The position numbers and the translations under genes were made by a program. The notes under the pieces are model-generated. The model was not told where the DNA came from and ran no database searches. It saw nothing but the letters and a program-made list of their open reading frames with translations. From positions 1 to 48,156 of the forward strand of contig JAJZUL010000024.1 in NCBI GenBank assembly GCA_021848545.1: 48,156 nt of DNA, read 5' to 3'. Each line of letters opens with the position of its first letter. Positions within the stretch are counted from its first letter, which is position 1. This DNA comes from Pseudomonadota bacterium. GTDB lineage: Bacteria; Pseudomonadota; Alphaproteobacteria; Rhodospirillales; Magnetospirillaceae. Below, one piece after another: positions 36,317 through 44,986 of this stretch.

Positions 36317-37333
36317 ATGTTCAAGAGATCGATGATTGCCGTTGCCGCCGCATTCTGCGCGATTGCGCCCGCCGCCCATGCGGGAACCGGCCCGCTGGTT
36401 CTGGGAACGGCGGCGAACCCGCCGATGGGACCGGGACCGGGCCGGCTGTTCCTGGTCAACCCCACCGCCATCCGGACCCTCTCTTTCGCCAAGGCGGGAA
36501 CATTGGCGGGCAACAGCTTTTTTGCCGGGTACGATCCGACGACCCACACGATATATGTTCCCTCGCCCGTTGGACGCGTCACCATGGTGAACGCCGAAAC
36601 CGGCCGCCGGATCGGCACGTTTCCGGCCATGGCGGGCGCGCGGGTGGCGCGGGTTCTGCTCCACCGGAACCTTGTGGTCGTCCTGTCGGCCAAGAAGCTG
36701 GCAGCCTACGCGCTTCGCGCCCCCCACGCGCCGGTTTTCACCCTGGGGTTCGGCGGCAATGCCCTCGCCGTCAATCGAGCCGAATCGAAGCTGTATGTCG
36801 GCGGCAACATGAACCGGAGGATCCGGATCGTGGCAATTCCGTCCGGCCATGTCGCCGGGACCTATCCGGTGGCAGGGTCGGGCGATCTCCTGTCGGCCGG
36901 CGGCAAGCTGTTCTCCGCCGACATGAAGACCGGCATCATGAGCGTCATCGATCTGACGACCGGAACCGTCACCCGGATCAGAACACCGGAAGTCGATCCC
37001 CATTTCTCGTATCACGCGATCCCCCGGGCGAACGCCGGCTTCATGCAATTGGCGAAATCCCCCGACGGGCACAAGGTCTACGCCGCCGGGTTTTCGGGAC
37101 ATATCGTCGAATTCTCGTCCCGGCACCCGAAATTTCTGGGTGAGATCGCGGTTCGGCCCGCCAAGGGCCCGAACAAACTGAGTGGCGTGGCGATCGTCGA
37201 TCACGGGCTGGAGGCGTTGGTGACGATCGAGAACCGCCACGAAACCGTCCTGGTCTCGCTGCGCAACGCCAGGATTGTTCACACTTTCAAGGGCGTCGCC
37301 AGCAATCGCTGGATCGCCGTTCACGGCGGCTGA
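36317..37333 (+). CDS. Secreted beta-propeller-like (YncE-type) protein
   Basis: 338 residues. A signal peptide (MFKRSMIAVAAAFCAIAPAAHA) sends it to the periplasm. The mature part has repeated four-strand blades (SFFAGYDPTTHTIYVPS; GRVTMVNAETGRRIGTF; LAVNRAESKLYVGGN; GHKVYAAGFSGHIVEFSS) as in NHL/YncE propellers. No catalytic or metal motif is visible. The ATG at 36317 starts the signal peptide; GGAG lies about 10 bases upstream. Function unknown; perhaps a partner of the next protein. Confidence 0.75.
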   Translation: MFKRSMIAVAAAFCAIAPAAHAGTGPLVLGTAANPPMGPGPGRLFLVNPTAIRTLSFAKAGTLAGNSFFAGYDPTTHTIYVPSPVGRVTMVNAETGRRIGTFPAMAGARVARVLLHRNLVVVLSAKKLAAYALRAPHAPVFTLGFGGNALAVNRAESKLYVGGNMNRRIRIVAIPSGHVAGTYPVAGSGDLLSAGGKLFSADMKTGIMSVIDLTTGTVTRIRTPEVDPHFSYHAIPRANAGFMQLAKSPDGHKVYAAGFSGHIVEFSSRHPKFLGEIAVRPAKGPNKLSGVAIVDHGLEALVTIENRHETVLVSLRNARIVHTFKGVASNRWIAVHGG

Positions 37334-37436
37334 TGACGACGGGTTCGGTCAGTCGCGTCGGTGATGCATGAGGGCGCGGGCGCCGCCGCGCCTTCGCCGT
37401 TTCAACCCGCCAACCTTCCGCTGGAAGAGAGGGGCA

Positions 37437-38579
37437 ATGGCCGAAACACCACAGCAGCTGGCGCTGATCGAGCGGGAGCTTGGCCAGGCCATCGCCGCCG
37501 GGAAATGTTGGCGTTGCGGCTGTTTTCACACTACGGTCGATGCGCTGGGGGAATCGTCGGCAATCCGCGATCCCCTTGAATCGACGTTGGCCGACGCACG
37601 ACGCCGGTTCGAACCGAAACGTTATGATTGCCTGGGCTGCGAGGTCTGCTGGCCCGCAATGGCGCGGAACCTGGCTGCCGAGTTGGACCCGGCCGCGGCC
37701 GAAGGCCGCCATTGCGCCACGGAAGAACCAGCCCCACGGGAAGGCTGGCCTCCCTTGCCGGGAGATTATTCGGTCGTTCGCTACGGCGCGCCGGTCGCCG
37801 TCTGCACCCTCAACAGCGGGGACTTGAGCCGGACATTGGCCGATCGCCGCCCGGACGGCCTCGCCATCGTTGGCACGATGCATACCGAAAACCTTGGTAT
37901 CGAACGGATCATCAAGAACACGCTGGGCAACCCGAACATCCGGTTCCTTGTCCTGTGCGGCGAGGACACCCGGCAGGCGGTGGGACATCTGCCCGGCCAG
38001 AGTTTCGAGAGCCTGTTCCATCATGGCCTGGACGAACGCGGGCACATCGTCGGCGCGAGAGGCAAGCGGCCGGTGCTGAGGAATGTCGACACCGAGGAAG
38101 TGCGGGCCTTCGTCGAACAGGTCGAACTCATCTCCATGATCGGAGAATCGGACATGGATGCCGTCGCGTCGATGATTGGCGCCTGCGTCCAACGAAACCC
38201 GGGTCCTAACCCCGATCCCTACCGGGGTCGGGTCGTCGAACGCATTCTGGTGTCGGGAACGCCACGCCTCACCCTCGACGCGGCCGGCTATTTCGTCATC
38301 TACCTCGACGCCGGGACAAGGCGCCTGGTGGTCGAGCACTACACCAGCCAGGGGGTGCTTGATTGCGTGCTGGAAGGAAACTCGACGGGCGCCTTGTACG
38401 CCGGGGCGATCGAACGCCAATTGGTCACACGTTTGGATCATGCCGCCTATCTCGGGCGCGAACTCGCCCGGGCGGAAAGAAGCCTCTTGGACGGCACGCC
38501 GTTCGTGCAGGATGCCGCTCCGGGAGAAGTATCCGACCTTGCGGCCGGGGCCGCATGCCCGGGCGGTGCATGCGGTTGA
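37437..38579 (+). CDS. MtrA-like/DUF4346 protein with N-terminal cysteine cluster
   Basis: 380 residues from the ATG at 37437. The middle (about 105-215) follows methanogen MtrA: GDYSVVRYGAPVAVCTLNSGDL, then IVGTMHTENLGIERIIKNTLGNPNIRFLVLCGEDT. In archaea MtrA carries the corrinoid of the methyl-H4MPT:coenzyme M methyltransferase. Here it is cytoplasmic, lacks a membrane anchor, and gains an N-terminal cluster (KCWRCGCFH and CLGCEVC) that could bind metal or an Fe-S cluster, plus a C-terminal domain (RLTLDAAGYFVIYLDAG) like DUF4346. A role in corrinoid methyl transfer is possible but unproven. Confidence 0.7.
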   Translation: MAETPQQLALIERELGQAIAAGKCWRCGCFHTTVDALGESSAIRDPLESTLADARRRFEPKRYDCLGCEVCWPAMARNLAAELDPAAAEGRHCATEEPAPREGWPPLPGDYSVVRYGAPVAVCTLNSGDLSRTLADRRPDGLAIVGTMHTENLGIERIIKNTLGNPNIRFLVLCGEDTRQAVGHLPGQSFESLFHHGLDERGHIVGARGKRPVLRNVDTEEVRAFVEQVELISMIGESDMDAVASMIGACVQRNPGPNPDPYRGRVVERILVSGTPRLTLDAAGYFVIYLDAGTRRLVVEHYTSQGVLDCVLEGNSTGALYAGAIERQLVTRLDHAAYLGRELARAERSLLDGTPFVQDAAPGEVSDLAAGAACPGGACG

Positions 38580-38736
38580 CGTCGTCGGCCGGTTTTCGGC
38601 GCGCCCGGTCCGCGGCGACACCGCGCGCGCGGCCGCGACAGCGTCCTCATCCGTCATTTTCAGAAGACAGCCGCACGATGATCGGAAGCCGCATGCACCG
38701 CGGCAGGTATCCATGGCGAACCTCCGTCAAATTCTC

Positions 38737-38767
38737 TTGACTCTGGAGTGCCCTCCAAGGGTCAGCC
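38737..38767 (+). promoter_or_regulatory. MerR-type promoter of the P1B-ATPase operon
   Basis: TTGACT (38737-38742), then a 19-base spacer (38743-38761) holding the dyad GGAG-tgcc-CTCC, then TCAGCC. The spacing matches MerR-activated promoters. The MerR gene ending this operon (42835) is the likely regulator. Confidence 0.68.
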
Positions 38768-38812
38768 TAAAAATTCAGAGGCCGCGCACGGTAAAGGTCA
38801 TGGAGGGCCATC

Positions 38813-41278
38813 ATGAATACCGCACTGACTATCGAATCCGCCTCAATGCCGTGGAGCGACGAACCCACCGGCCGGCCGGACCGGCGCCGCGTGCGCGCCC
38901 ATATCGGCGGGCTGCACTGTTCGCTGTGTACCGGAACGATCGAAAGGGCGTTATCCCGCAAGCCCGGCGTGTACCGGGTCGCCGTGAGCCTGACCCACGA
39001 GCAGGCGCTGGTCGAGTTTGATCCGGGTCTGACCGAGGCGGGAGCACTGATGCGCACGCTCACCGACATCGGCTATACGCTGTCCGATCCGCGCAAGGTG
39101 GAACCGTTCGAGGCCCAGGAACGCGCCTTGGCGCACGAGCGCAACCGCTTTCTGGGGGCGCTTGGCCTGAGCCTGGCGGCCATCGGCCTGATTGCCCCCC
39201 TGGCCGGCGGCTGGGCCCTAGGGTTGTCCGTCTTCGTGGTGGCCAGCCTGATGACCTTTGGTTTCACCGTGTTGCGGAATTTCGGGACGTGGCGCGCCAT
39301 GGTGGGCGGTGCCGGGCTGGGTGCGGCGGGAATCGCGGTCTATATTTTGCGCGGCCAGGGCGCGCTCGGTGCTGCCATTCCCTGGCTTGCCGCCGCGCTT
39401 GCCGCCATCATGGTCTTCGGACTGGGGGCGCACATTCTGCGCATGGCGGCACAAGCGCTCAAGCGCGGCATTCTCAACCAGCATGTGCTGGTTGAGATCG
39501 GCGCCTGGGCCGGCATCACGGGCGGCGTGATCGGCCTCAGGCTGCATCGACCGGATTACCCCACCGCGCCGTTCTTCGCGGTCACGGTCATGGTCTTGAC
39601 CTATCACGTCTTCTCCGAATGGCTGTCCTTGATCGTGAAGACGCGCAGTTCTCAGGCGGTCAAGAAGCTGCTCGATTTGCAGCCGGATACCGCGTGTGTG
39701 CTGCGGGAGGACCGTGAGCAAGATCTTCCGATCGAGGCGGTCGCGATCGGTGATCGGGTGCGCATCCGACCTGGTGAACGCATCCCGGTGGATGGCGCGG
39801 TGATCGAGGGCCACTCGGCGGTGAGCGAAGCCTTGATCACCGGCGAGCCTCTGCCCGTGGGCAAGCGCGCGGGGGACAGCGTGGCGGGTGGTTCCATCAA
39901 CGGCACCGGGTCGCTGCTGGTGCGGGTCACGGCCATTGGCGAGGACAGTTTTCTGCGGCGAGTGATCAAAAGCGTCGAGGAGGCGCGTGCGCTCAAGCCA
40001 GGATTGCTGCATGTCGTCGATCGCGTTCTACGGGTCTACACGCCGGTGGTGCTCGGCATCTCGGCGCTGGCCTTTCTCGGCTGGTCGATCGGTCCAATGT
40101 TGGCTGGCCATCCGATCGGCCTGGAGCGCGCCGTCTTCGCCGCCTTGTCGGTCCTGGTCATGGGCTATCCCTGCGCGGTCGGAATTTCGGCACCGCTGTC
40201 CATCGTGCGCGGCGCCGGAGAGGCCGCGGAACGCGGGGTGTTGATGCGGACCGGCGAAGCCTTCCAGGCGCTGCGCAAGGTCACGACCGTCATCTTCGAC
40301 AAGACCGGCACGCTGACCGAGGGCAAGCCCACCTTGCACGAAATCGTGCCGCACGGCGTCACGGAAGAGACGCTCATCGCCCTGGCCGCGGCCATCGAGT
40401 CCGCCTCGGAGCACCCATTGGCGCAGGCGGTGGTGCAGTCCGCCTTCGAGCGCGGCCTCGATCTGCCGGATATCGAGGGTTTCGAGGCGGTGGCCGGCAA
40501 AGGGGTGGTCGCGCGGCTGGCCGGTTCGCTGGCCGCCAAAGCGGTGCTGGCCGGCAGCCCCGCTTTCCTGGAAGAACGGGGCATCGACATCGCCCCCTTG
40601 CGGGCCCGGATCGAAGCGTTGCAAGCGGCCGGCCGTACGGTGATCGGCATTGCGCGGGAGGAAACGTTACTCGGCCTTCTGGCACTGGGCGACGCCCTGC
40701 GCCCGGACGCGCGGGAGACGGTCACCTCCCTCAAAGCCGCCGGCGTACGGGTCGCCCTGCTCACCGGCGACAATGCGGGGGCCGCCCGGCGCGTGGCGAC
40801 AGAGGCCGGAATCGAGGAGGTGTATGCCGAGGTGCTGCCAGCAAACAAGGCCGAAACCGTGCGCCGCATCCAGCAGCAGGCGCGGGTGGCCATGGTCGGC
40901 GACGGCATCAACGATGCGCCGGCGCTCATGCAGGCCGATGTCGGCATCGCCATGGGAAACGGGACCGACATCGCCATCGATGCCGCCGACGTGATCCTGC
41001 TGAATTCCCGCCTTGGCGGGGTGCTGGTCGCCTATGACGTCAGCCGCCTGGGCTATCGCAAAATGGTTCAGAACATCAGCCTGGCATTCCTGTTCAACGG
41101 CATCGGTATCCCGCTGGCCGCCACCGGCCTGATTTATCCCGTGTGGGCGATGGTGGCGATGGCCACCAGCGTCACCACCATCTTCATCAACTCGTTGACG
41201 GGTCATGCCGGGCTGTTCTTCGGGGCGGTCAGTGGTATTGGTCGGGCCAGGTCGGACGGTCACACGGCGTCCGCTTGA
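38813..41278 (+). CDS. P1B-type heavy-metal ATPase with YPC motif
   Basis: 821 residues. ATP-driven metal export across the inner membrane. There is an N-terminal heavy-metal domain (GLHCSLC, Cys36 and Cys39), eight membrane helices, the actuator TGEP (343-346), phosphorylation site DKTGT (496-500), the HP marker (534-535) and hinge GDGIND (696-701). The transmembrane metal motif is YPC (452-454) in place of the usual CPC, TPC or SPC, so its metal cannot be guessed. It begins a four-gene operon with an HMA chaperone, a CcdA-cupredoxin protein and a MerR regulator, from a MerR-type promoter. Confidence 0.9.
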   Translation: MNTALTIESASMPWSDEPTGRPDRRRVRAHIGGLHCSLCTGTIERALSRKPGVYRVAVSLTHEQALVEFDPGLTEAGALMRTLTDIGYTLSDPRKVEPFEAQERALAHERNRFLGALGLSLAAIGLIAPLAGGWALGLSVFVVASLMTFGFTVLRNFGTWRAMVGGAGLGAAGIAVYILRGQGALGAAIPWLAAALAAIMVFGLGAHILRMAAQALKRGILNQHVLVEIGAWAGITGGVIGLRLHRPDYPTAPFFAVTVMVLTYHVFSEWLSLIVKTRSSQAVKKLLDLQPDTACVLREDREQDLPIEAVAIGDRVRIRPGERIPVDGAVIEGHSAVSEALITGEPLPVGKRAGDSVAGGSINGTGSLLVRVTAIGEDSFLRRVIKSVEEARALKPGLLHVVDRVLRVYTPVVLGISALAFLGWSIGPMLAGHPIGLERAVFAALSVLVMGYPCAVGISAPLSIVRGAGEAAERGVLMRTGEAFQALRKVTTVIFDKTGTLTEGKPTLHEIVPHGVTEETLIALAAAIESASEHPLAQAVVQSAFERGLDLPDIEGFEAVAGKGVVARLAGSLAAKAVLAGSPAFLEERGIDIAPLRARIEALQAAGRTVIGIAREETLLGLLALGDALRPDARETVTSLKAAGVRVALLTGDNAGAARRVATEAGIEEVYAEVLPANKAETVRRIQQQARVAMVGDGINDAPALMQADVGIAMGNGTDIAIDAADVILLNSRLGGVLVAYDVSRLGYRKMVQNISLAFLFNGIGIPLAATGLIYPVWAMVAMATSVTTIFINSLTGHAGLFFGAVSGIGRARSDGHTASA

Positions 41279-41384
41279 TGTGGCGCATGAGGCATACGAG
41301 ATCGACGATGGCTCGTTATCGCCACGCCATCCCGACCGGGAAAGCTGGAATGGGGGTGATATAACCGAAGGAGAAGATCACGTC

Positions 41385-41633
41385 ATGTTGAAGACCGCTT
41401 CATTCCGGGTGATCGGCGACCCGCGGATGCATTGCCAAAGCTGCGAGCAGCGTGTGATCCGTGTCCTCAAGAGTCTGATGGGTATTCAGCATGTCAGCGC
41501 CAACGCCGCGTCACAGCGTATCGAGGTGCTGTTCGATCCGGCCAAGCTTGAGGAATCGGCCATCGTCGCCCGGCTGGACTTGTTGGGCTACACGACCGAA
41601 ACGATGCGATCCGCAGCGCGGTCAAAAGAGTAA
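41385..41633 (+). CDS. Heavy-metal-associated (HMA) chaperone
   Basis: 82 residues forming one ferredoxin-like HMA domain (FRVIGDPRMHCQSCEQRVIRVLKSLMGIQHV; RIEVLFDPAKLEESAIVARLDLLGYTTE). The metal pair is MHCQSC. The ATG at 41385 follows GGAG by about 11 bases. No signal peptide, so it likely delivers metal to the ATPase in the cytoplasm. Second in the operon. Confidence 0.88.
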   Translation: MLKTASFRVIGDPRMHCQSCEQRVIRVLKSLMGIQHVSANAASQRIEVLFDPAKLEESAIVARLDLLGYTTETMRSAARSKE

Positions 41634-41659
41634 TTGAAACCCGAGGAGAAGTTCTGACA

Positions 41660-42838
41660 ATGTCGCACCCTCCCGTATCGAATGCCGGCCGCAACGCGTG
41701 GATCGGGCCGGTGAGTGCCGGTATCGTCCTCTTGGCTATGGGTGTCGCCGGTTACAAGCTCTATCTGTACTCGGGTACCCTTCTCCAGCAGGGTACCACG
41801 TTGCCGCCGATGTTGCTCCTCGGCCTGGCCGTGCTCGGCGGAGCGGCGTCGTTCTTTTCGCCGTGCAGCGTCGCCATCACGCCGGCATTCCTGGCATACC
41901 TTACCGCCGGCTCTGGGCCCCCAAAGGACACCAGCCGCCTCTCGCTTTCTCTGGTTTTCGCGGCCGGACTGGTCGCGCTGGGCATCGTTGGATTCTATGC
42001 CATCGCCGGCGCCGTCATCAGCCTGGTCGGGAATGTCGCCTACAACTACCTGATCTATTTCATTCCTGTCGTGGGCATCGCCTTTCTGCTGCTCGGGGGC
42101 CTGCTTTTGCTGAATCGCACCGGAATGCTGGCGGTTCTGGAACGCTGGAATCCGATGAACCGTCGCTACGCCCGACAGGAGGCCGGACCACCGGCAGCGG
42201 GAACGCCGGGAAAGCGCATGTTGATCTCGTTCGGGTTCGCCTACGGCGCCGCGTCGCATACCTGCTCGTTACCGATCTTCCTCGGCATCCTCTTGCTTCC
42301 GCTGGTGGCCGGCAATTATGGGCTGGCCATGCTGTCCGTGCTTGTCTACGGCCTCGCCATCGCGTCGCTGGTCGTGGTGATGATGCTGCTCGGCCAGCGG
42401 GTGTTCGCCACCCTGCGCCGGACGGGGATGTGGCTGATGCGGGCCACCGCCCTGTTGTTCATCGGCACCGGCGGCTTTCTCGTCTATTACTTCACCCAGA
42501 ATTACGGGGCCTACGTCGACCGGGGGCCGGCAACAGCTGTCGTGGCGGCCGGGCATCGCTACGCCTTGACGGAAGGCGCCGACACCACCGGCTATCCCTA
42601 CCAGCCGCGCACCCTGATCATCCCGGCCGGGCATCGCGTCCAGGTCGCGGTCACCGATCACATCGGCGGTTGTCTGTTGGTCACCGTCTTCGAAGGGCTC
42701 GGTCCCGGCGGGCAGGCGGCCGAGGTCACGGTACCGGTGGGAGAGACGCGGATCGTCCAGCTTTACGCGCCACACCCTGGGCGTTACCCATACCATTGCG
42801 GTGAGAACATGTATTCAGGCACGGTGGTGGCGCGATGA
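41660..42838 (+). CDS. CcdA/DsbD-like membrane protein fused to a cupredoxin domain
   Basis: 392 residues. Residues about 15-275 are a CcdA-type electron-transfer membrane domain with its two cysteines (SFFSPCSVAITP and AASHTCSLPIFLG) and six or more helices. The last about 100 residues, probably periplasmic, form a cupredoxin-like fold with candidate ligands in DHIGGCLL and HPGRYPYHCGENM (His, Cys, Met). The fusion would carry thiol electrons across the membrane to a metal-binding domain. Its stop overlaps the next gene (ATGA). Confidence 0.85.
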   Translation: MSHPPVSNAGRNAWIGPVSAGIVLLAMGVAGYKLYLYSGTLLQQGTTLPPMLLLGLAVLGGAASFFSPCSVAITPAFLAYLTAGSGPPKDTSRLSLSLVFAAGLVALGIVGFYAIAGAVISLVGNVAYNYLIYFIPVVGIAFLLLGGLLLLNRTGMLAVLERWNPMNRRYARQEAGPPAAGTPGKRMLISFGFAYGAASHTCSLPIFLGILLLPLVAGNYGLAMLSVLVYGLAIASLVVVMMLLGQRVFATLRRTGMWLMRATALLFIGTGGFLVYYFTQNYGAYVDRGPATAVVAAGHRYALTEGADTTGYPYQPRTLIIPAGHRVQVAVTDHIGGCLLVTVFEGLGPGGQAAEVTVPVGETRIVQLYAPHPGRYPYHCGENMYSGTVVAR

Positions 42839-43278
42839 AGCCGCGACCCGGCATGACCATCGGCAAGCTCGCCAAGCGCACCGGTATCAGTGCTGACGCG
42901 ATCCGCTTCTATGAAGACGAGGGCATCTTGCTGCCAGCGGAAAAGACCGAGGCCGGCTATCGTTTATATGGCGAGGATGCCGTGCGTCGCGTGAGCTTCA
43001 TCAAGCATGCCCAGCAGTGCGGCATGACGCTCTCGGAAATCAGGCAATTGATCGATCTGAAGTCGGATGGCGGCTCCTGCTGTGGTGATGTCCGCACCTT
43101 GGCCATACAGAAAAAAATGCAGATCGAAGAGAAAATTCAGACGATGCTGGCGATGTCGCGGGCATTGACGGAGCTGATCGAAATTTGCACGGACGAAGAT
43201 CGATCCGTGGATGAGTGCCCCATTCTTTCCGCGCTGGAATCCCATCTGGAAAAGCGGGGAGACGATCCGGAAGCGTGA
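42835..43278 (+). CDS. MerR-family regulator of the ATPase operon
   Basis: 147 residues. DNA-binding part TIGKLAKRTGISADAIRFYEDEGILLPAEKTEAGYRLY. The metal region has paired cysteines (GGSCCGDV), then EICTDEDRSVDECPI. Its spacing between the last two cysteines (9 residues) differs from MerR (8), so the ligand set differs from that of mercury. It overlaps the CcdA gene by 4 bases and ends the operon, probably activating the promoter at 38737. Confidence 0.9.
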   Translation: MKPRPGMTIGKLAKRTGISADAIRFYEDEGILLPAEKTEAGYRLYGEDAVRRVSFIKHAQQCGMTLSEIRQLIDLKSDGGSCCGDVRTLAIQKKMQIEEKIQTMLAMSRALTELIEICTDEDRSVDECPILSALESHLEKRGDDPEA

Positions 43279-43434
43279 TAGCGCCGCGATCGGGGACGCC
43301 CGCCATGACCACCCCGCAGCTCGCTGCACGGTTCCGACACGGTCGAGACAACGCCTGTCATCGTTCACGAGTCCGCACGGCCTGCCCATGCGACGGTTTT
43401 TCCAAGCTGGCCGGCGCATGCCAATTCCACGCCC

Positions 43435-43911
43435 TCATTTTGACAGGGGAATCGGGTGCCGGGCTGCGAAGGCGGAAACCATATGGATCGCAGCCTTGGC
43501 TCCCTTCTTGTCGGCGGAACGCCGCACGGTCTTGCCGTCGATGGCGATCACGTCGGCCGGGGCGCCGGTCCGTGCGGCGACCCAGGCGACAAAGCACTGC
43601 TGGAACTTCTCCGCGTCCAGCGTCGCGAAGATGTCGCCCAGATGGTCGTGCGTCGGCGTTCCATCGCGGAACGGACGAAAGCGCCGCAGCAGATCCAGCT
43701 TCTTCGTCCCGAAACGGGCGATATCGGTGAAGGTCTCTGCTCCAGCCACCACCGCCAGCAGGCAGAGCAGCAGGACCTCTTCCAGCGGATACACGACCTT
43801 GCCGGCCTGCCGAGGGTCCGGGAGGTCGCGGAAATACTCAAGAAAAACAATGCTCTCGCTGATCGCCCCGTCCATCTCCATCGTGACCCCCTTTGCCGAA
43901 TCGGAGGTCAT
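43435..43911 (-). pseudogene. ISAs1-family transposase, C-terminally deleted
   Basis: 158 residues, beginning with the ISAs1 N-terminal domain (LEYFRDLPDPRQAGKVVYPLEEVLLLCLLAVVAGAETFTDIARFG) and the first catalytic aspartate region DVIAIDGKTVRRS. Full-length enzymes have about 370 residues. After VSAFAA the frame passes straight into the left terminal repeat (RHPIPLSK), so the rest is deleted and the enzyme cannot work. Confidence 0.85.
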
Positions 43912-43966
43912 CGATTGATTCAGAACTTTTCCCGGCTGTCACGCCCTCGTTCACCCGATTACCCTG
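43444..43966. mobile_element. Internally deleted ISAs1-type element
   Basis: CAGGGGAATCGGGTG (43444-43458) and the complement CACCCGATTACCCTG at the right (ending 43966) bound a 523-bp remnant of an element that is normally over 1.1 kb. The same ends close the MITEs at 1-127 and 15773-15984. No clear target duplication flanks it. Confidence 0.8.
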
Positions 43967-44020
43967 CCCTCGGACAACCTTTGTCTTGCCACCGCATGAA
44001 GCGCACGGTAAAAGAACAGC

Positions 44021-44362
44021 ATGACTGGACGGTTGATCAGAACCCTGCTTGGCGTGATCATGGTGGTGGCCTTGTTCGGGGCCACTCAGGTCGAGGCCGC
44101 GCCGGGACTCGCGCCCGCCGCCTGCGGCACGATGAGCATGATGGAGGGCTCCCATGGCGGCGCGCCGATGCCATGCAAATCGATGTCGCTCGCCTGCCAG
44201 TCCGATCTCGGCTGCATCCTGCCGCCCAGCCTTCCATCGCCGGGCGTGGCGATGGTACGGGTGTCCGCTCCGGCGGTTGCCATCGTCTATGGGGCGCTCC
44301 ATCAGCCGCTGGTCGGCCGCGACGTCGCCCCGTCCCTGGACCCTCCCATCTCCCTGTCCTGA
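44021..44362 (+). CDS. Periplasmic Cys/Met-rich small protein
   Basis: 113 residues. A signal peptide (TLLGVIMVVALFGATQVEAA) is followed by a segment rich in Met, Cys and His (CGTMSMMEGSHGGAPMPCKSMSLACQSDLGC). That composition suits binding of Cu, Ag or Hg. The C-terminal half is hydrophobic and Pro-rich. It heads the efflux operon; there is no family I can name. Confidence 0.65.
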   Translation: MTGRLIRTLLGVIMVVALFGATQVEAAPGLAPAACGTMSMMEGSHGGAPMPCKSMSLACQSDLGCILPPSLPSPGVAMVRVSAPAVAIVYGALHQPLVGRDVAPSLDPPISLS

Positions 44363-44578
44363 CCTTGGGTATTCCCGTCCGCGTGGTCTGAGCCCGGCGC
44401 CCGTTTTCCCAGGCGTCAGTCTCGCCGCCCTGACGGGCGTGGACCCGCGCATCGTCCCGTCCATCCGTCGGACCCTTCGTCCATGCGGCATGGCGGCGGC
44501 GAAGCGGCCCTGATTTTCCCCATCGTCCCGACCTGAGCGCCGCCCCGCACGGACGGCGCGGTCCGGAGGTTCGTCATC

Positions 44579-44983
44579 ATGCGCTTTTCGCCATTCTTCC
44601 TCATCCGCGGGCTGGCCGGCGCCGCTGCCCTGGCCGTCACGCTGTCCGTGGCGCAAGCGGCGCCCGCCGATTACCGTTTCGACCTCGCCGCGTCCCGTTC
44701 CGTGGGTGCCAATAAGACGGAGGTTTCGGTTCGATTGGTCCGCCTGCGAGACGGCAAGCCCGTACCCGGCGCCGTGATCTTCGCCAGCGCCGCCGACATG
44801 GCGCCGGAGGGGATGCCCCAGATGGCGGGCAAGGTCACGCCCGAGCCCGTGGGCGCCGCCGCCGGCGAGTACGGCTTCCTTGTCGATACGGCCATGGCGG
44901 GACACTGGATGCTCCGCCTTTCCGCCAAGGTCCAGGGGGAGGCCGGCACCGTGACCGGCGCCATCCCCTTTACTAGGCCTTAA
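44579..44983 (+). CDS. FixH/YtkA-like periplasmic protein
   Basis: 134 residues with a signal peptide (RGLAGAAALAVTLSVAQA). The mature domain (EVSVRLVRLRDGKPVPGAVIFASAADM; GEYGFLVDTAMAGHWMLRLSAKVQG) is the immunoglobulin-like YtkA/FixH fold common in copper/heavy-metal efflux operons. Conserved methionines (DMAPEGMPQM) may bind metal. GGAGG lies upstream. It ends 3 bases before the outer-membrane gene. Confidence 0.78.
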   Translation: MRFSPFFLIRGLAGAAALAVTLSVAQAAPADYRFDLAASRSVGANKTEVSVRLVRLRDGKPVPGAVIFASAADMAPEGMPQMAGKVTPEPVGAAAGEYGFLVDTAMAGHWMLRLSAKVQGEAGTVTGAIPFTRP

Positions 44984-44986
44984 GCC

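Noticed and set aside
43215..43730. 171-residue plus-strand frame near the ISAs1 remnant
   Set aside because: Opposite-strand shadow of the transposase frame, which has clear ISAs1 motifs.
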